Source: Ooceraea biroi (lineage: Eukaryota > Arthropoda > Insecta > Hymenoptera > Formicidae). Taken from it: a stretch of DNA of 64,000 nucleotides. Below the pieces are notes generated by a model. It saw only the letters and a list, made by a program, of their open reading frames with translations. It did not search any database and was not told the DNA's origin. The translations under genes and the position numbers were made by a program. The stretch spans positions 8,308,001 to 8,372,000 of the forward strand of contig NC_039508.1 in NCBI RefSeq assembly GCF_003672135.1, given 5' to 3'. This document shows positions 11,006 to 22,654 of this stretch, piece by piece. Position 1 is the stretch's first letter. Every line of letters begins with the position of its first letter.

Positions 11006-11148
11006 TCGACCGGAGGAGATGCTGTTGGTATATCCGTGTGACTCACACATAACGATCATATGTAGAGGCTCTACATTAGAAAACTCTAACTTATCGACCC
11101 GTCATGTGTAAGTCACACGGATATACGGACAGCATCTTCGCCGGTCGG
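11006..11148. repeat. short hairpin element
   Basis: Arms of about 45 bp (11006-11050 and 11103-11148; core TATATCCGTGTGACT) face each other across a loop of about 52 bp. No protein. It could be a tiny foldback element or a structured RNA. Confidence 0.6.
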
Positions 11149-11192
11149 TGTACGACAAGTGTACGACGCGATGTAGTGCAAGAAGTTTTTGC

Positions 11193-11248
11193 GAGAGAAC
11201 GAGTGAGTGAGTGAGTGAGTGAGCGATAGGGCGAGTGAGTGAGAGGGC

Positions 11249-11282
<34 letters not shown>

Positions 11283-11400
11283 GAGAGCGAGTGAGTGAGA
11301 GGGCGAGAGAGAGAGAGCGAGAGCGAGAGAGAGAGAGAGCGAGAGCGAGAGAGTGAATGAGAGAGCGAGTGAATGAAAGAGCGAAAGAACTAGTGAATGA
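11193..11400 (+). repeat. GAGT/GA microsatellite
   Basis: Runs of (GAGT)n and (GA)n interrupted by GC. The long minus-strand frame across it is a Leu/Ser repeat artefact. Confidence 0.85.
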
Positions 11401-12108
11401 GTATAAAGGAAGACCCGGGCGGGAAATCCGACCGCAGCCGAGGAAGTGAAGTGAAAGTGTTATTGTTTCGTCGTTAAATAACCTATCCATTGAGTGAGAT
11501 TGAATACAATGTAAGTAACCTATGTAAGTAACCTATACATTTTATTCTGATTATTATTAGTATTATTTAATAATGTTAGAGAAGTAATATAATTAAATAA
11601 AATTAATAAATTTACTCGAGTTCTCTTTGATCAATCGCACTTTCCGTTAATGACAACAATTTTTTCATGCACATTTCTGTGTCTCGTAGGCGATCAGAGT
11701 AGCTTTCCTGGGGTTAGAGAACTTCCACGATTATCCTCAGGCAATCGCCAAAATTAAAAACCTGCTTCTCGGTGAACTAGCGAAGACGATGACGTCGATG
11801 GATCGACATTAACCAAGTTTTATTTGAAAAGATCATCGATGGACTTAATTGCAGCCAGGACAATTGGTCGAAATGTGTCTCGCACATATCGCGAGAGATT
11901 ATTGTAGAGAAATAATCTGTCGCACAAAGAAGTTCACTGAATACTTTACAAAATCCTTTCACGGAGGAGGAAATGCTTCGAGTGTGCTCCCAGAATAGCG
12001 TGTAATAAGTTGAAGAATAAAATCAGTCGAGCATCCGACTTTTAGTCTCGCGATATTATTTGACAGATCGTGAATGGTGAGTCGTTTGAATAAATCTATT
12101 GTTTTCAG

Positions 12109-13029
12109 TGAGCAGGAGGCGAAATTTGTACAGGATCGTATAACAGGCGTGGAGAAGCACTTCGCTGAACTATGCACGATATTTGCAGCGTTTACCAGGA
12201 AAGCAGCCAGGTGATGACCGGCTAACTCTATCGATTATTTTTCCTCAGCGATACACACGGACCCTTCACCCGCAATCGCTTCGATGTAAAACCTCATTTC
12301 CGTTTATTATTCACCAGCAATATTATTTTCAGACTGCGCGATAATAAAAGTGACGAGCTTGCAAAAGTAATACAGGTCTATAGTGATACGGAAACTATAA
12401 ATCGATCCATGAGTAATGGATTGGCGAACTTTTCCGCAACGTTATCAGTCGTCGGTGATTATAGGTAAAAACGATTCTTCAAATTACATATCTTTCACGA
12501 AATCTGTCTAATTAATTAAAACTAATACATATAATTAAATAATTTAAGATTCGAGAAAGAAAGCCTAGGAATCGTCAGATGATAGTATCCTTACAATTAA
12601 AACCTCATTTTACAAGCATCACTTAATTTTAATCGTGATTTCATTAATTCCATGGCTTTCGTAATTGTAAATCGAAAGATCATTTAAATGATAAATAAAT
12701 TCGCGCAATAAATATATTGATGAAATCATTTCAAACTAATATAACTATGTTACTCAAGTATCTCTTGTTACAAATCTTTATCTAAAAAGGAATATTTATT
12801 ATTAGTCACAGGCCGAGTGTGAATGATGAAAGCATCCGTTGAGGTGTCCCGAGTGGTCAAGGGATTGGAGGAGCAGATCAACTCGTTCGAGCGACGAAAG
12901 CTGCACGATTTGAAATCTGTACTATTGCATTTCGTCACCATCGAACTGCGGTTTCACACAAAGACTCTTGAACTTCTGACTAAAGCGTACCAAGATATCG
13001 TATCTATCGACGAGATTAAAGATCTTGAG
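12109..13029 (+). pseudogene. FAM92/CIBAR1-like (CBAR) BAR-domain gene, middle exons absent
   Basis: Three exon-like segments with GT-AG borders are seen: 12109-12210, 12333-12464 and 12812-13029. They encode VEKHFAELCTIFAAFTRKAA, LRDNKSDELAKVIQVYSDTE and INSFERRKLHDLKSVLLHF followed by FHTKTLELLTKAYQDI. These match, in order, the start, second and last parts of the FAM92 (CIBAR) BAR domain, a membrane-curving protein of ciliary bases. About 60 residues between the second and third segments are missing. Joining the second and third segments directly gives a stop after about ten codons. The last exon has a good donor (GAG|GTGAGA), but what follows is a foldback element. The 5' start is not resolved. 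It is either a decayed duplicate or a gene disrupted by repeats. It is the only clear non-mobile protein family here. Confidence 0.6.
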
Positions 13030-13137
13030 GTGAGATCTCGAGAACAATTTTTACTAAATTTCTTCAAATCGTGTGATCATTTTTATATTTATAAAGAGTT
13101 TATTTCAATATTAAGAGATATTAAATATATATATATA

Positions 13138-13980
13138 CACTCGTCAACAAAATTATCGCATAGGTAAATATACGTCAAAATTTCGCATAATTTCAAATAA
13201 GCATAACTCCGCGAAAAATTGTCGTATCAAAGTTTTTTTTCTATTTTCAAGGGTAAAGTCTGTACTTTAAGAAGCATTTGTTGGATTTTGAATTTACCCT
13301 TTCCCCTTCCGCCATCTTATACAAAAATAAGGACATGTTACGCTTCCAAAAAAATTGCATACTTTGACGCACTCTATGGGATAGAGTAAATTTTTTTTGC
13401 AAATTTCATGACAATCACCGCAAAATATACTTTTCCCTGCAAATTAAAAAAAAATTGAGGTCTCTACGACTTTTCTTTCGCAGAATATGTCGTATCAAAG
13501 TTACCTATGCGTTTTTGCACAAATACCGTCAGCATTAGCATTACCCGATGCGCACCACGGGGAGGTTGCTGATCGGATTTTGCGCATCATGTGTGTGTGT
13601 GTGTGTGTCGTGGGGGGTGGGGTGCACGCGCGCATTTTGAAGGAGAAGAAGAATGTTTGCGCTTAAAATTGTGTATTTCCACCTCGTCTATATGACTGCG
13701 GTAACTTTACAGAAAAACGCCGTATATCATACTCTTTTTTAGAAAGATCTCATGTCGAAAAATGATAACTGTAGTAAGTTTATAGAGAAGTGCTGTGTAT
13801 TAACTGTTTATTGTGTATCTGTTTATTAGCGTCCGACACTTTACCCTTTACTTCAGATTTACCCTTGAAAATAGAAAAAAAAACTTTGTGATACGACAAT
13901 TTTTCGTGGAGTTATGCTTATTTGAAATTATGCGAAATTTTGACGTATATTTACCTATGCGATAATTTTGTTGACGACTG
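13138..13980. mobile_element. noncoding foldback element, TA target
   Basis: 843 bp flanked by TA, with about 140-bp inverted ends starting CASTCGTCAACAAAATTATC. The middle holds a GT/TG microsatellite (about 13590-13610) and no coding sequence. A Tc1/mariner-mobilised MITE is likely. Confidence 0.75.
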
Positions 13981-14008
13981 TATATATACATACATATATA
14001 TATATATA

Positions 14009-14459
14009 CAGGGTGTCCGGTAACTCACGACTCAACACTCGTGAGTGGATAAAGAGGACTGAACTGAGTGGAAAAATCCTATACCATTTTGCAATTTTCA
14101 CAATAGTTAACGAGTTATTAATTATTAAAAATCGCTGTATTAGTCCGGCCTACCGCCGAATGCAAGTGTGCGGCGAGATGCGACCGCCTAGCGATCAAAG
14201 TTGCTAGGCGCGAGAAGTTGTTTATTACAAATGGCATGCCTAGCCATTGCCACTGCGATCGCTAGACACTCGATCGCTAGGCGGTCGCATCTCGCCGCGC
14301 GCTTGCATTCGGCGGTAGGCCGGACTAATAGCACGATTTTTAATAATTAATAACTTGTTAACTATTGTGAAAATTGCAAAATGGTATAGGACTTTTCCAC
14401 TCAGTTCAGTCCGCTTTATCCACTCACGAGCGTTGAGTCGTGAGTTACCGGACACCCTG
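14009..14459. mobile_element. MITE with about 190-bp inverted repeats
   Basis: 451 bp that starts CAGGGTGTCCGGTAACTCAC and ends with its complement, flanked by TA. Arms cover nearly the whole element. The open frames on the two strands are mirror images and not genes. Confidence 0.85.
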
Positions 14460-14913
14460 TATATCATGTATAAATGTATAAGTTACGTTATATTAAAGTT
14501 GTGTTATTTAATGTAATCCTTATTCACTTTCTAATAGCTCAGTCAATCGTAATAAAGAAAGATGATTCAAAGCAATAGAAAAAGTACAGTTTTATAAAAA
14601 AGTGTAAGTTTATTTTATAATATAATGGTTTATAATAAATTGAACACAGGAGCATCGATAATCGTTTTGTTAGAAGATAATAGACAGGATGAAGAGAGCG
14701 AGATTACTGCAACGTAAAGAGAAAGAAAATTAATAGAACTTCTCAATATTAATAAAAATATAATATTGTTGGTGCGAGACACTACCGTGTCTCTTGATAG
14801 AATATAATATATTTATTTGTGTGTTTTGGGTATAAAGTATTTATTAATATATTAATGACGCGCCCGCCGCGCCCCCCACGTCCGCGGTGCCCGCGTATTA
14901 TTGGTTCATTAGG

Positions 14914-15079
14914 ATGCAATATGTGAAAATGCGCCACAAAGAAACAATTGCCTTACGATCCGTTGCGGTAACGCCGCAGCTAGAAGGCGAAGCGACCATT
15001 TGCAAACAGGCAGCCATGGAGGAAGGAGGACGTGAGTAGATTTTATAAAATTTATTGTAAACGTTATTTATTCCCACAC

Positions 15080-15138
<59 letters not shown>

Positions 15139-15498
15139 ACACACATACATACATACATACATATACATACATACATACATACATACATAATATATATGTA
15201 TTTTCTGTTGCAGATATGGATATAGACTTTCCAGACTCGCCCATGCTCCCATCGTCACAGGTGGTGGTACTGCCTGTACCACCGCAAGTACTACCGCCGC
15301 TACCACCGCAAGTACTACCGCCGCTACCACCGCCGCTACCACTGCCTGTGGCGATGGGACAGCTCAGTCCGGTAACAGCGGCCCCCCCGGCGAGAGCGGC
15401 CCCCCCGACGAAAGCGGCCCTTCCGGCGACAACGGCCACGGCCCCTCCGGCGACAGCGGCCCCGGTCCGGATGACAGCGGACGAAAAGATTTTACCCA
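14914..15498 (+). CDS. Pro-rich two-exon hypothetical gene
   Basis: Exon 1 runs 14914-15031 (ATG, 39 codons plus one base, donor GTGAGT). Exon 2 runs 15214-15498 (acceptor TTGCAG, donor GTAAGT, 285 bases). The frame stays open across the junction. Exon 1 encodes MQYVKMRHKETIALRSVAV. Exon 2 encodes MDIDFPDSPMLPSSQVVV followed by proline/leucine repeats (PPQVLPPLP) and an Ala/Pro/Thr region. The intron is filled by CA, CT and CATA microsatellites. A third exon should follow but was not found before the next transposon. No family recognised; the repeat-rich composition lowers confidence. Confidence 0.35.
15078..15192 (+). repeat. CA / CT / CG / CATA compound microsatellite
   Basis: (CA)n, (CT)n, short (CG)n, then (CATA)n inside the presumed intron. 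Confidence 0.9.
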
Positions 15499-15827
15499 GT
15501 AAGTATATAAAAAAAATATATATATATAATACAGTACCATAATACAGTACAATGATGTATTCCGGATTTCGTATTGGCATTTGCCAATTATGGCGACTGT
15601 CCAATATTTCCGGAAGCATGCATTTATAGTAGAAACGTGTTAGGAAAGCATTTGATCTTTCCAAAAAACTTCATCTCTGTAACACGCACTATTTTGAAGC
15701 TTTTAGGCGTCCACACGGCAAACATGCAATATTCTCGCCGTGTGATATTTAATTGACATTGAACCTGATAAAAGAATCGATGTTTCTGATTCATTTTATC
15801 AGGATTATATATATATATATATATATA

Positions 15828-17872
15828 CACTACTCAACAAAAAATAGGGAACACTTTCTAAACCCTAAAAATTAAGCAATTTTCAAACCACTGAAACTCG
15901 GCGAAAAATTATCGTGTAGGAAAAAAATTAAAAAAGCGTTTTAAAGTTTGAAGTTTCAACTTTAACGCGCTTTCGGTAGATTTTCAAAATTTATTTATCT
16001 TTCTTGGTCTATGCTTTAAAAAGGAACACATTGCTTTGTTCCTTAAAATTACGTATTTTTAACAACTTAAAACTCAATAAAATAAATTTCTTTCGCAAAA
16101 TGCAACTCACGTTCCATAAACTACAACATTTCGCCTACAAAACGCTTTTTTAAAAACTTTCCTACGAATTTTTTGACCGATTTACATGATTTTGAAGTTA
16201 CCCCTTTTTTTCTTGAAAAGTGACGTTTACTGCCGAATTAGCGTTACCCAATGTGCACCACGTGGAGGTTGCCGGTCGGATTTTGCACATTGTGTGTGTG
16301 TGTGTGTGTGGTGTGTGTCACAGCAGAGATAAGGACCCCACAGTTCGTCACTCCTACAGTATTTAAAGACTCCAAACCCTCTCTGTTGTGTGTATGTGTG
16401 TGTGCGTGCGCGCGCGCGCGTGCAGGCGTGACTTTAATATCGTGTGTTACCTCTTCTTTGATTAATTACCGTTTGTAAGCGCTCTCGAATGTTTATGCAC
16501 CTTTCGATCATGCTTTGTGGAATTTCATGCCAAATTTGTCTGAGCGCTTCTTCCAATTGATTTAAATTATGCGGCTGTTCCTCGCGACATCTTAATCGCC
16601 GTTCCATTTCGTCCCAAATGTGTTCAATGGGATTTAAATCTGGACTATTGGCGGGATGTGGTAGTAATGGAATATCGTGTCGTTCGAAAAAACGCTGAGT
16701 TACGGTGGCCGTGTGAGGACGAGCGTCCAGATTTAAATCCTATTGAACACATTTGGGACGAAATGGAACGCCGATTAAGACGTCCCGAGGAACAGCCGAA
16801 TAATTTAAAGCAATTGGAAGAAGCGCAAAAATTTGGCACGAAATTCCACAGAGCACGAGCGATAGGTGCATAGACATTCGAGAGCGCTTACAAGCGGTAA
16901 TTAATCAAAGAAGAGGTAACACACGATATTAAAGTCACGCTTGCACGCGCGCGCGCGCACGCACACACACATACACACAACAGAGAGGGTTTGGAGTCTT
17001 TAAATACTGTAGGAGTGACGAACTGTGGGGTCCTTATCTCTGCTGTGACACACCACACACACACACACACACACACAATGTGCAAAATCCGACCGGCAAC
17101 CTCCACGTGGTGCACATTGGGTAACGCTAATGTCGGCGGTAAACGTCACTTTTCAAGAAAAAAAAGGGGTTACTTCAAAATCGTGTAAATCGGTCAAAAA
17201 AAATCGTAGGAAAATTTTTAAAGAAGTGTTTTGTAGGCAAAATGGTGTAGTTTATGGAACGTGAGTTGAAGTTTTCGAAAGAAATTTTTTTATCAAACTG
17301 CAGAGTGTCAAAAATATGTAATTTTAAGGAACAAATCAACATTTTTAGTTTTAGCACCAAACAAGGAAGATAGAAAAATATTTTATAATCACCAATAGCG
17401 CGTTAAAACTGACACTTCAAGCTTTAAAACGATTTTTTATTTTTTTTCTACGATGATTTTTCACCGACTTACGACATTATTTCTAAAACATATAGGGTTA
17501 ATTTCGAAATCGTGTAACTCGGTCAAAAAAAATCGTAGGAAAGTTTTTAAAAAAGCGTTTTGTAGGCGAAATGTTGTAGTTTATGGAACGTGAGTTGAAT
17601 TTTTCGAAAGAAATTTATTTTATTGAGGTTTAAGTTGTCAAAAATACGTAATTTTAAGGAACAAAGCAATGTGTTCCTTTTTAAAGCATAGACCAAGAAA
17701 GATAAATAAATTTTGAAAATCTACCGAAAGCGCGTTAAAGTTGAAACTTCAAACTTTAAAACGCTTTTTTAATTTTTTTCCTACACGATAATTTTTCGCC
17801 GAATTTCAGTGGTTTGAAAATAGCTTAATTTTTAGGGTTTAGAAAGTGTTCCCTATTTTTTGTTGAATAGTG
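15828..17872. mobile_element. palindromic Tc1-like element, two 3' halves head to head
   Basis: 2045 bp flanked by TA, ends CACTAYTCAACAAAAAATAG. The left arm (15828 to about 16641) and right arm (about 16727-17872) are inverted copies. Each encodes, reading outward, the end of a Tc1-like transposase with the catalytic Glu motif PDLNPIEHIWDEMERRL (minus at about 16640-16490, plus at about 16730-16870). The first two catalytic Asp regions are absent. The right arm is about 330 bp longer because a segment (near 17180-17300) is repeated at about 17510-17620. Confidence 0.75.
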
Positions 17873-18007
17873 TATATATATATAGATAAAATACTTATTT
17901 CACGAACTTTTATAATTTGTTACTTTCTGTTGCAAATTGTCGTTGCTACATAACACGAATTATAATTACATACGTTTATTTGGGAGTTGATATCATAAGT
18001 AGAGCCA

Positions 18008-18350
18008 CAGACGGCGAATCGTGGGTTGGCAAAATAAAACCAGAGACGATAATTCGTGGGTTGGCACTTAAAATAAAGTCAGAGACGATAATTCGTGGGT
18101 TGGCACTTATACTAACAATACAGGCAGAAACGATAATTCGTGGGCTAGCATTTACGAAAACTAAAGTCAGAGACGTTTATTTGTGGGCTGGCATTTATAA
18201 AAAAAAATACAGCCAGAGACGGTGATTCGTGGACTGGCAGTTGAAAAAAATAAAGTCAGAGACGGTCATTCGTGGGCTGGCTCTTACTAAAACTAAAGCC
18301 AGAGACGAGATTTCGTGGGTTGGCATTTATGAAAAATAAAGTCAGAGACG
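18008..18350 (+). repeat. minisatellite, about 8 copies, about 45-50 bp unit
   Basis: A 25-base core like AGAGACGATAATTCGTGGGT recurs with 18-26-base AT-rich spacers. The array is bracketed by a direct repeat of about 57 bp (17898-17954 and about 18348-18405; core TTGCTACTTTCTATTGCAAA). Confidence 0.75.
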
Positions 18351-18713
18351 TTTCGTAATTTGCTACTTTCTATTGCAAATTTTGGTTGCAACAGAACGCT
18401 AATTACGACGCTGTTGTGCATGCATTACTGCACTACACATTGCATTATCGAAATAATGTTGGGACGCTGGCTGCAGTCCAGTTGACATTATAAATATTTC
18501 GAAATACTGTATATTTCTTTTCTTCTTTCTAAGAAAAAGAACGAGAAATAAAGAGTATTTCGAAACATTTGTCATAAATGTCACATCTTCCCAACATGTC
18601 GAGAATATCAACCATGTCGGTAATTTGCCGACTTTGTTATCTATGTTACCGATTTAGTTACATCTAAATGATGGCGCTTTCGCGACGGAGTTCGGCCGTC
18701 ACTCCAGGATCCC

Positions 18714-20192
18714 CTTAAGCTGTGGTCATACTTTACTTTGTCAGGTTTAATGTTAAATAACAACGAAACAGCAAAGGCTATTGCGAAAACACCGCAATCG
18801 CTAGCATTTGGTTGTTGTTGCACAGAAATGAAAGTGACAGGGTTCTTAATAAAGTCGTACGTTGGGAATAATTTAGTTAAAAATTCTTCCTGACACTCAG
18901 TTAACATTTTTGTATTCAAAGAATCATAAATAAATATGTTTTTTGTATCATAATAACAACATGTCCAATGTGTTCCCAACGATGTAGAAGGTAATATCTG
19001 TATATGCTTTTTATTTCTCGGTATGGGTTGTATCCTATTCATTGCCTGTACTCGATAAGTTCCGATAGGTCTATAATCTGAGCAGCTTTTTAAAAGCTCA
19101 TTAAAATGATCTATATGCAAATCATTTAACCATCTGCCTTCAGCAATAATACTTTTTTGTTCTAAAAACGTCATTTTTCGTTGACATTGGATTATATTAA
19201 TATTTTTTACTTCAGAAATATTTTTATATTGTAGTTTATTAGCATATTTATTTTCTAAATGTCTGTTTGTATCATAAATTTTCACGTTGTTTTTCTCCTT
19301 GCCACTACACAAATTATGACTATGAATATTAATCTTAGCAACAATATTTTCAACATGCACTTCATTTTGAAACCACTTATTAATTTCTTCAATATCACTC
19401 GTTATTGATTGTACATTTCCTTGTAATATGTTTTGCGTTTTACAAAAATTATTTAATCCGTTTTTAAATTGAAGAGTATCACATTTCTTTCCTAATAAAG
19501 TCGACTTCTGTGATTTCTTTTCAATTTGGTGTTTCTTAAACATATGAACCGCATGAGTCTCTTTTGCTCTTACTGTTGCTAATGGAAGTACTGTTTGGAG
19601 ACTGCCATATTTTAAATCTTGAGGAAAATGTTCAATAATGTTAAATTCAAACATTTTCATTAAATGCGGACGCATTAAACTGTGATCATATCTTACTTTG
19701 TTAGGTTTAATGGTAAATAATAACGAAACAGCAGGCTATAGCGAAAACACCACAATCACTACCATTCGGTTAGTGTTGCACAGTAGGAAATATGACAGAA
19801 TTTTGGATAAAGTCATATGTTGGAAATAATCTTTTCAAGAATTCTTCATGATCTTTCTCTAACCTTTTTTTATTCAAAGAATCAGAAATATAAATATTTT
19901 TCCTATCATAATAGCTACATACCCAATGACCTGCTCCATAATTTGCGATATCTCTCGACAACGGACTGTACAAAATTTGTATATACTTTTCATTTGACGG
20001 TATGGGTTGAATTGTATCAAAAACTTGTACTCGCCACGTTTCAACAGGTCTATAATTAGAACACTTTTGTAAAAGATAATTGAAACGATCCATATCATCG
20101 TCCCACAACCATTCACCACGAACAATTTCATTTTTCTTTTCTTCAGTAAATTCTTTCAAAATTTTATATTTTTTTTCTGCCTGCACAGACAT
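18714..20192 (-). pseudogene. double Ulp1-like (C48) cysteine protease gene, broken
   Basis: Two Ulp1/SENP-type domains follow one another on the minus strand. Domain 1 (about 20110-19640): GEWLWDDDMDRFNYLLQKCS, His in GHWVCSYYD, Asp in DSLN, Cys in NGSDCGVFAIA, with a stop near 19755 and a frameshift near 19735. Domain 2 (about 19140-18720): GRWLNDLHIDHFNELLKSCS, GTHWTCCYYD, IYDSLN, ASDCGVFAIAFAVSLLF. The linker of about 150 residues is Lys/Asn-rich. C48 enzymes process SUMO-like proteins. In transposons they are domesticated or accessory genes. The C-terminus is replaced by unrelated sequence at about 18714. The same double arrangement occurs at 59.1-61.2 kb. Confidence 0.75.
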
Positions 20193-20220
20193 TTTCTTTA
20201 TTTATCAATCTACCTGTATA

Positions 20221-21245
20221 CAGGGTGTCCCAGAGCAAGTGCGACAGCCGTTAATGAGAGATTCTTGAGAGTATTTGGAGACGAATTTTCTAATACCAAA
20301 ATGTTGAGACTACAATAGTTTTTAAATAAGAAGCGTTTAAAGTTGACTAATCGTATCGTCTAAAATTCGCGCGCTCAGGCACGGTACATTGCACAGTAGT
20401 GACAGGCTCTAAGTGCCCTGAGTTTGGATCATATGCGATATTACAATATCAATTTGTGATACTTTTTTTCATTCATTTATACGCCGATAATAAATGTATT
20501 GAACATTCTATTCATTCCAACATTCAAACATTTAATAATAAGATCTTAAAACTTTACTCTGTCAATAAAAAGCAACGTGCATCGAACTGTTAAAGCTATC
20601 ACATGAAGCTATCACATGTCAGCCGAGTGACGTTGCTTATAGATTACAGATTCTGCATCACGCATATCATGTAATAATCTTAAAAATGTATATTTATAAT
20701 AAAAAGTTCTGTTTCTACATTTTGTACAATTATTAGATGAACTTATTTATTTTAGAAAAGACAAAAATAATATCTTATGATGTGCGTGAAATAGAAATCT
20801 ATAATCTATAAGCAATGTCACTCGGGTGACATATGATAGCTTCATGTGATAGCTTTGACAGTTCGATGCACGTCGCGTTTTAATGACAGATTAAATTTTT
20901 AAGATCTTATTATAAAATGTTTGAATATTAGAATGAATGAATAGAATGTTCAATACATTATCAATATATTATTTATTATCGGCGTATAAATAAATTAAAA
21001 GAAGTATCACAAATTGTTATTGTAATACCGCATATGATCCAGACTCAGGGCACTTAGAGCCTGTCACTACTGTGCAATGTACCGTGCCTGAGCGCGCGAA
21101 TTTTAGACGATATGATTAGTCAACTTTAAACGCTTCTCATTTAAAAACTATTGTAGTCTCAACATGTTTGTATTAGAAAATTCGTCTCCAAATACTCTCA
21201 AGAATCTCTCATTAACGGCTGTCGCACTTGCTCTGGGACACCCTG
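20221..21245. mobile_element. foldback element with about 430-bp arms
   Basis: 1025 bp that starts CAGGGTGTCCCAGAGCAAGT and ends with its complement, flanked by TA. The arms cover most of the element and include mirrored motifs such as GATAGCTTCATGTGATAGCT. No coding sequence. Confidence 0.85.
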
Positions 21246-21365
21246 TATATAAAATATATATGTGTATAACACACGTACAAATATATGTATGTTTATTATA
21301 TATACGTATTGGATAATACGTATTTTATATACGTATTTTATACACGTATTATAAAAACACAACAA

Positions 21366-21546
21366 CCGTTTTTGTAAGTGCACAGCAACCCCTCTTTGTA
21401 GATACACAGCAATCTGTCTTTGTAGGCACACAGCGACCCGTCTTTGTGGGCGCACAGCAACCCGTCTATGTAGGCGCACTGCGACCCGTCTTTGTGGGCG
21501 CGCAGCTACCCGACTTTGTAGGCGCACAGCGACCCGACTTTGTAAA
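21366..21546 (-). repeat. 24-bp minisatellite, 7-8 copies
   Basis: Unit CACAGCGACCCGTCTTTGTA plus 4 bases. Because 24 is a multiple of three, it reads as an 8-residue repeat (RVAVRPQR-like) on the minus strand. No start or domain supports a protein. Confidence 0.8.
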
Positions 21547-21552
21547 TATATA

Positions 21553-22603
21553 CAGGGTGTCCCGGGTTTTAACCGACAAACTGCGGGAGCATATTCTACT
21601 AGTGGAAATAAGAAAAAATTCTTATATCGAGTTTGCTTAGAAATGCTTTATTACAAAGTTATAAACCAATATTGAAAAGAAATATGAGATAAGTAACAAC
21701 GGAACATAGTGTAGAATTTGGAAGGTCGAAGATGTTTATGTTATGTGTATTCACATGTATTCATGTTCACTATGTTGAAACGATTCAGTATGATTGTTAC
21801 TTTCACAACAGTAGCTGTTAGATTTCAATCGTCGTGTCAACTAGCAATTACTATCAGAATGCCAAAAGTGTTTTCAAATGAGGAATACACTGATATTCAT
21901 TTCGTGTACGGATTCTGTGACGGAAATGCACGAGCTGCCGTACGAGAGTATCAACGTAGATTTCCTTACAGGAGAGTACCAAATAGTTCTGTGTTTAGTA
22001 ATACCCATTTGCAATTACGTAATTTGGGTTCATTTCGACCTATGAATGAATATGATGATGTTCGTTCAGCTCTAAGACACCGACGACGCTCGGAAAGAAT
22101 CTTAAATCTTTTTGATAATACTCCTACACAAAGTGTTCGACGTGCTTCAGCTCAACTGCAGATATCACGAAACACTATTTGGAGAACATTGCGTGCTGAT
22201 GACAGATTCGCATATCATTACACACCTGTACAAGAATTACTTCCAATCGATTATCAGAAACGAGTCGAATTTTGTAACTGGTATGTGAATGCAGTAGAAA
22301 GGGACAATCTTTTCTCATCAATGATATTATGGACAGATGAAGCGACCTTTACAAGACGAGGCATATTCAATTCTCATAATAGCCATGTATGGGCTCATAA
22401 TAATCCACATACTACCAGACAAAGAAACATAATTTTTATTTTTGTGAAAAAATCCGTTGTTACTTATCTCATATTTCTTTTCAATATTGGTTTATAATTT
22501 TGTAATAAAGCTTTTCTAAGCAAACTCGATATAAGAATTTTTTCTTATTTCCACTAGTAGAATATGCTCCCGCAGTTTGTCGGTTAAAACCCGGAACACC
22601 CTG
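21553..22603 (+). mobile_element. Tc1/mariner-type element, internally deleted
   Basis: 1051 bp that starts CAGGGTGTCCCGGGTTTTAA, with inverted ends and TA duplications (21551-21552, 22604-22605). The 3' half of the transposase gene is lost. Confidence 0.85.
21859..22497 (+). pseudogene. Tc1/mariner-type transposase, C-terminus deleted
   Basis: ATG 21859 (MPKVFSNEEYTDIHFVYGF). An N-terminal helix-turn-helix (ARAAVREYQRRFPYRRVP) and a second one (LQISRNTIWRTL) precede the first catalytic motif ILWTDEATFTRRGIFN. The frame then runs into the terminal repeat after HNNPHTTRQRN. The second and third acidic residues are missing, so no activity is possible. The longer upstream frame has weak support. 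Confidence 0.8.
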
Positions 22604-22654
22604 TATATAGTCTAACGCTGGAGATTGTAATTGTAAAAGGAAATTTTTAATTCT

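Noticed and set aside
11113..11490. Long minus-strand Ser/Leu/Arg frame
   Set aside because: It is produced by the GAGT/GA microsatellite and has no domain.
15064..15664. Minus-strand Gly/Ala-rich frames opposite the Pro-rich exon
   Set aside because: They run through microsatellites and mirror the plus-strand coding. Splice sites support the plus strand.
18008..18350. Regular repeats with variable spacers, CRISPR-like at first sight
   Set aside because: The setting is eukaryotic, spacers are AT-rich and similar in type, repeats are degenerate, and no cas genes exist. It is a minisatellite.
21198..21527. 109-codon minus frame with 8-residue repeats
   Set aside because: It comes from a 24-bp minisatellite plus a foldback element end. 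No independent support.
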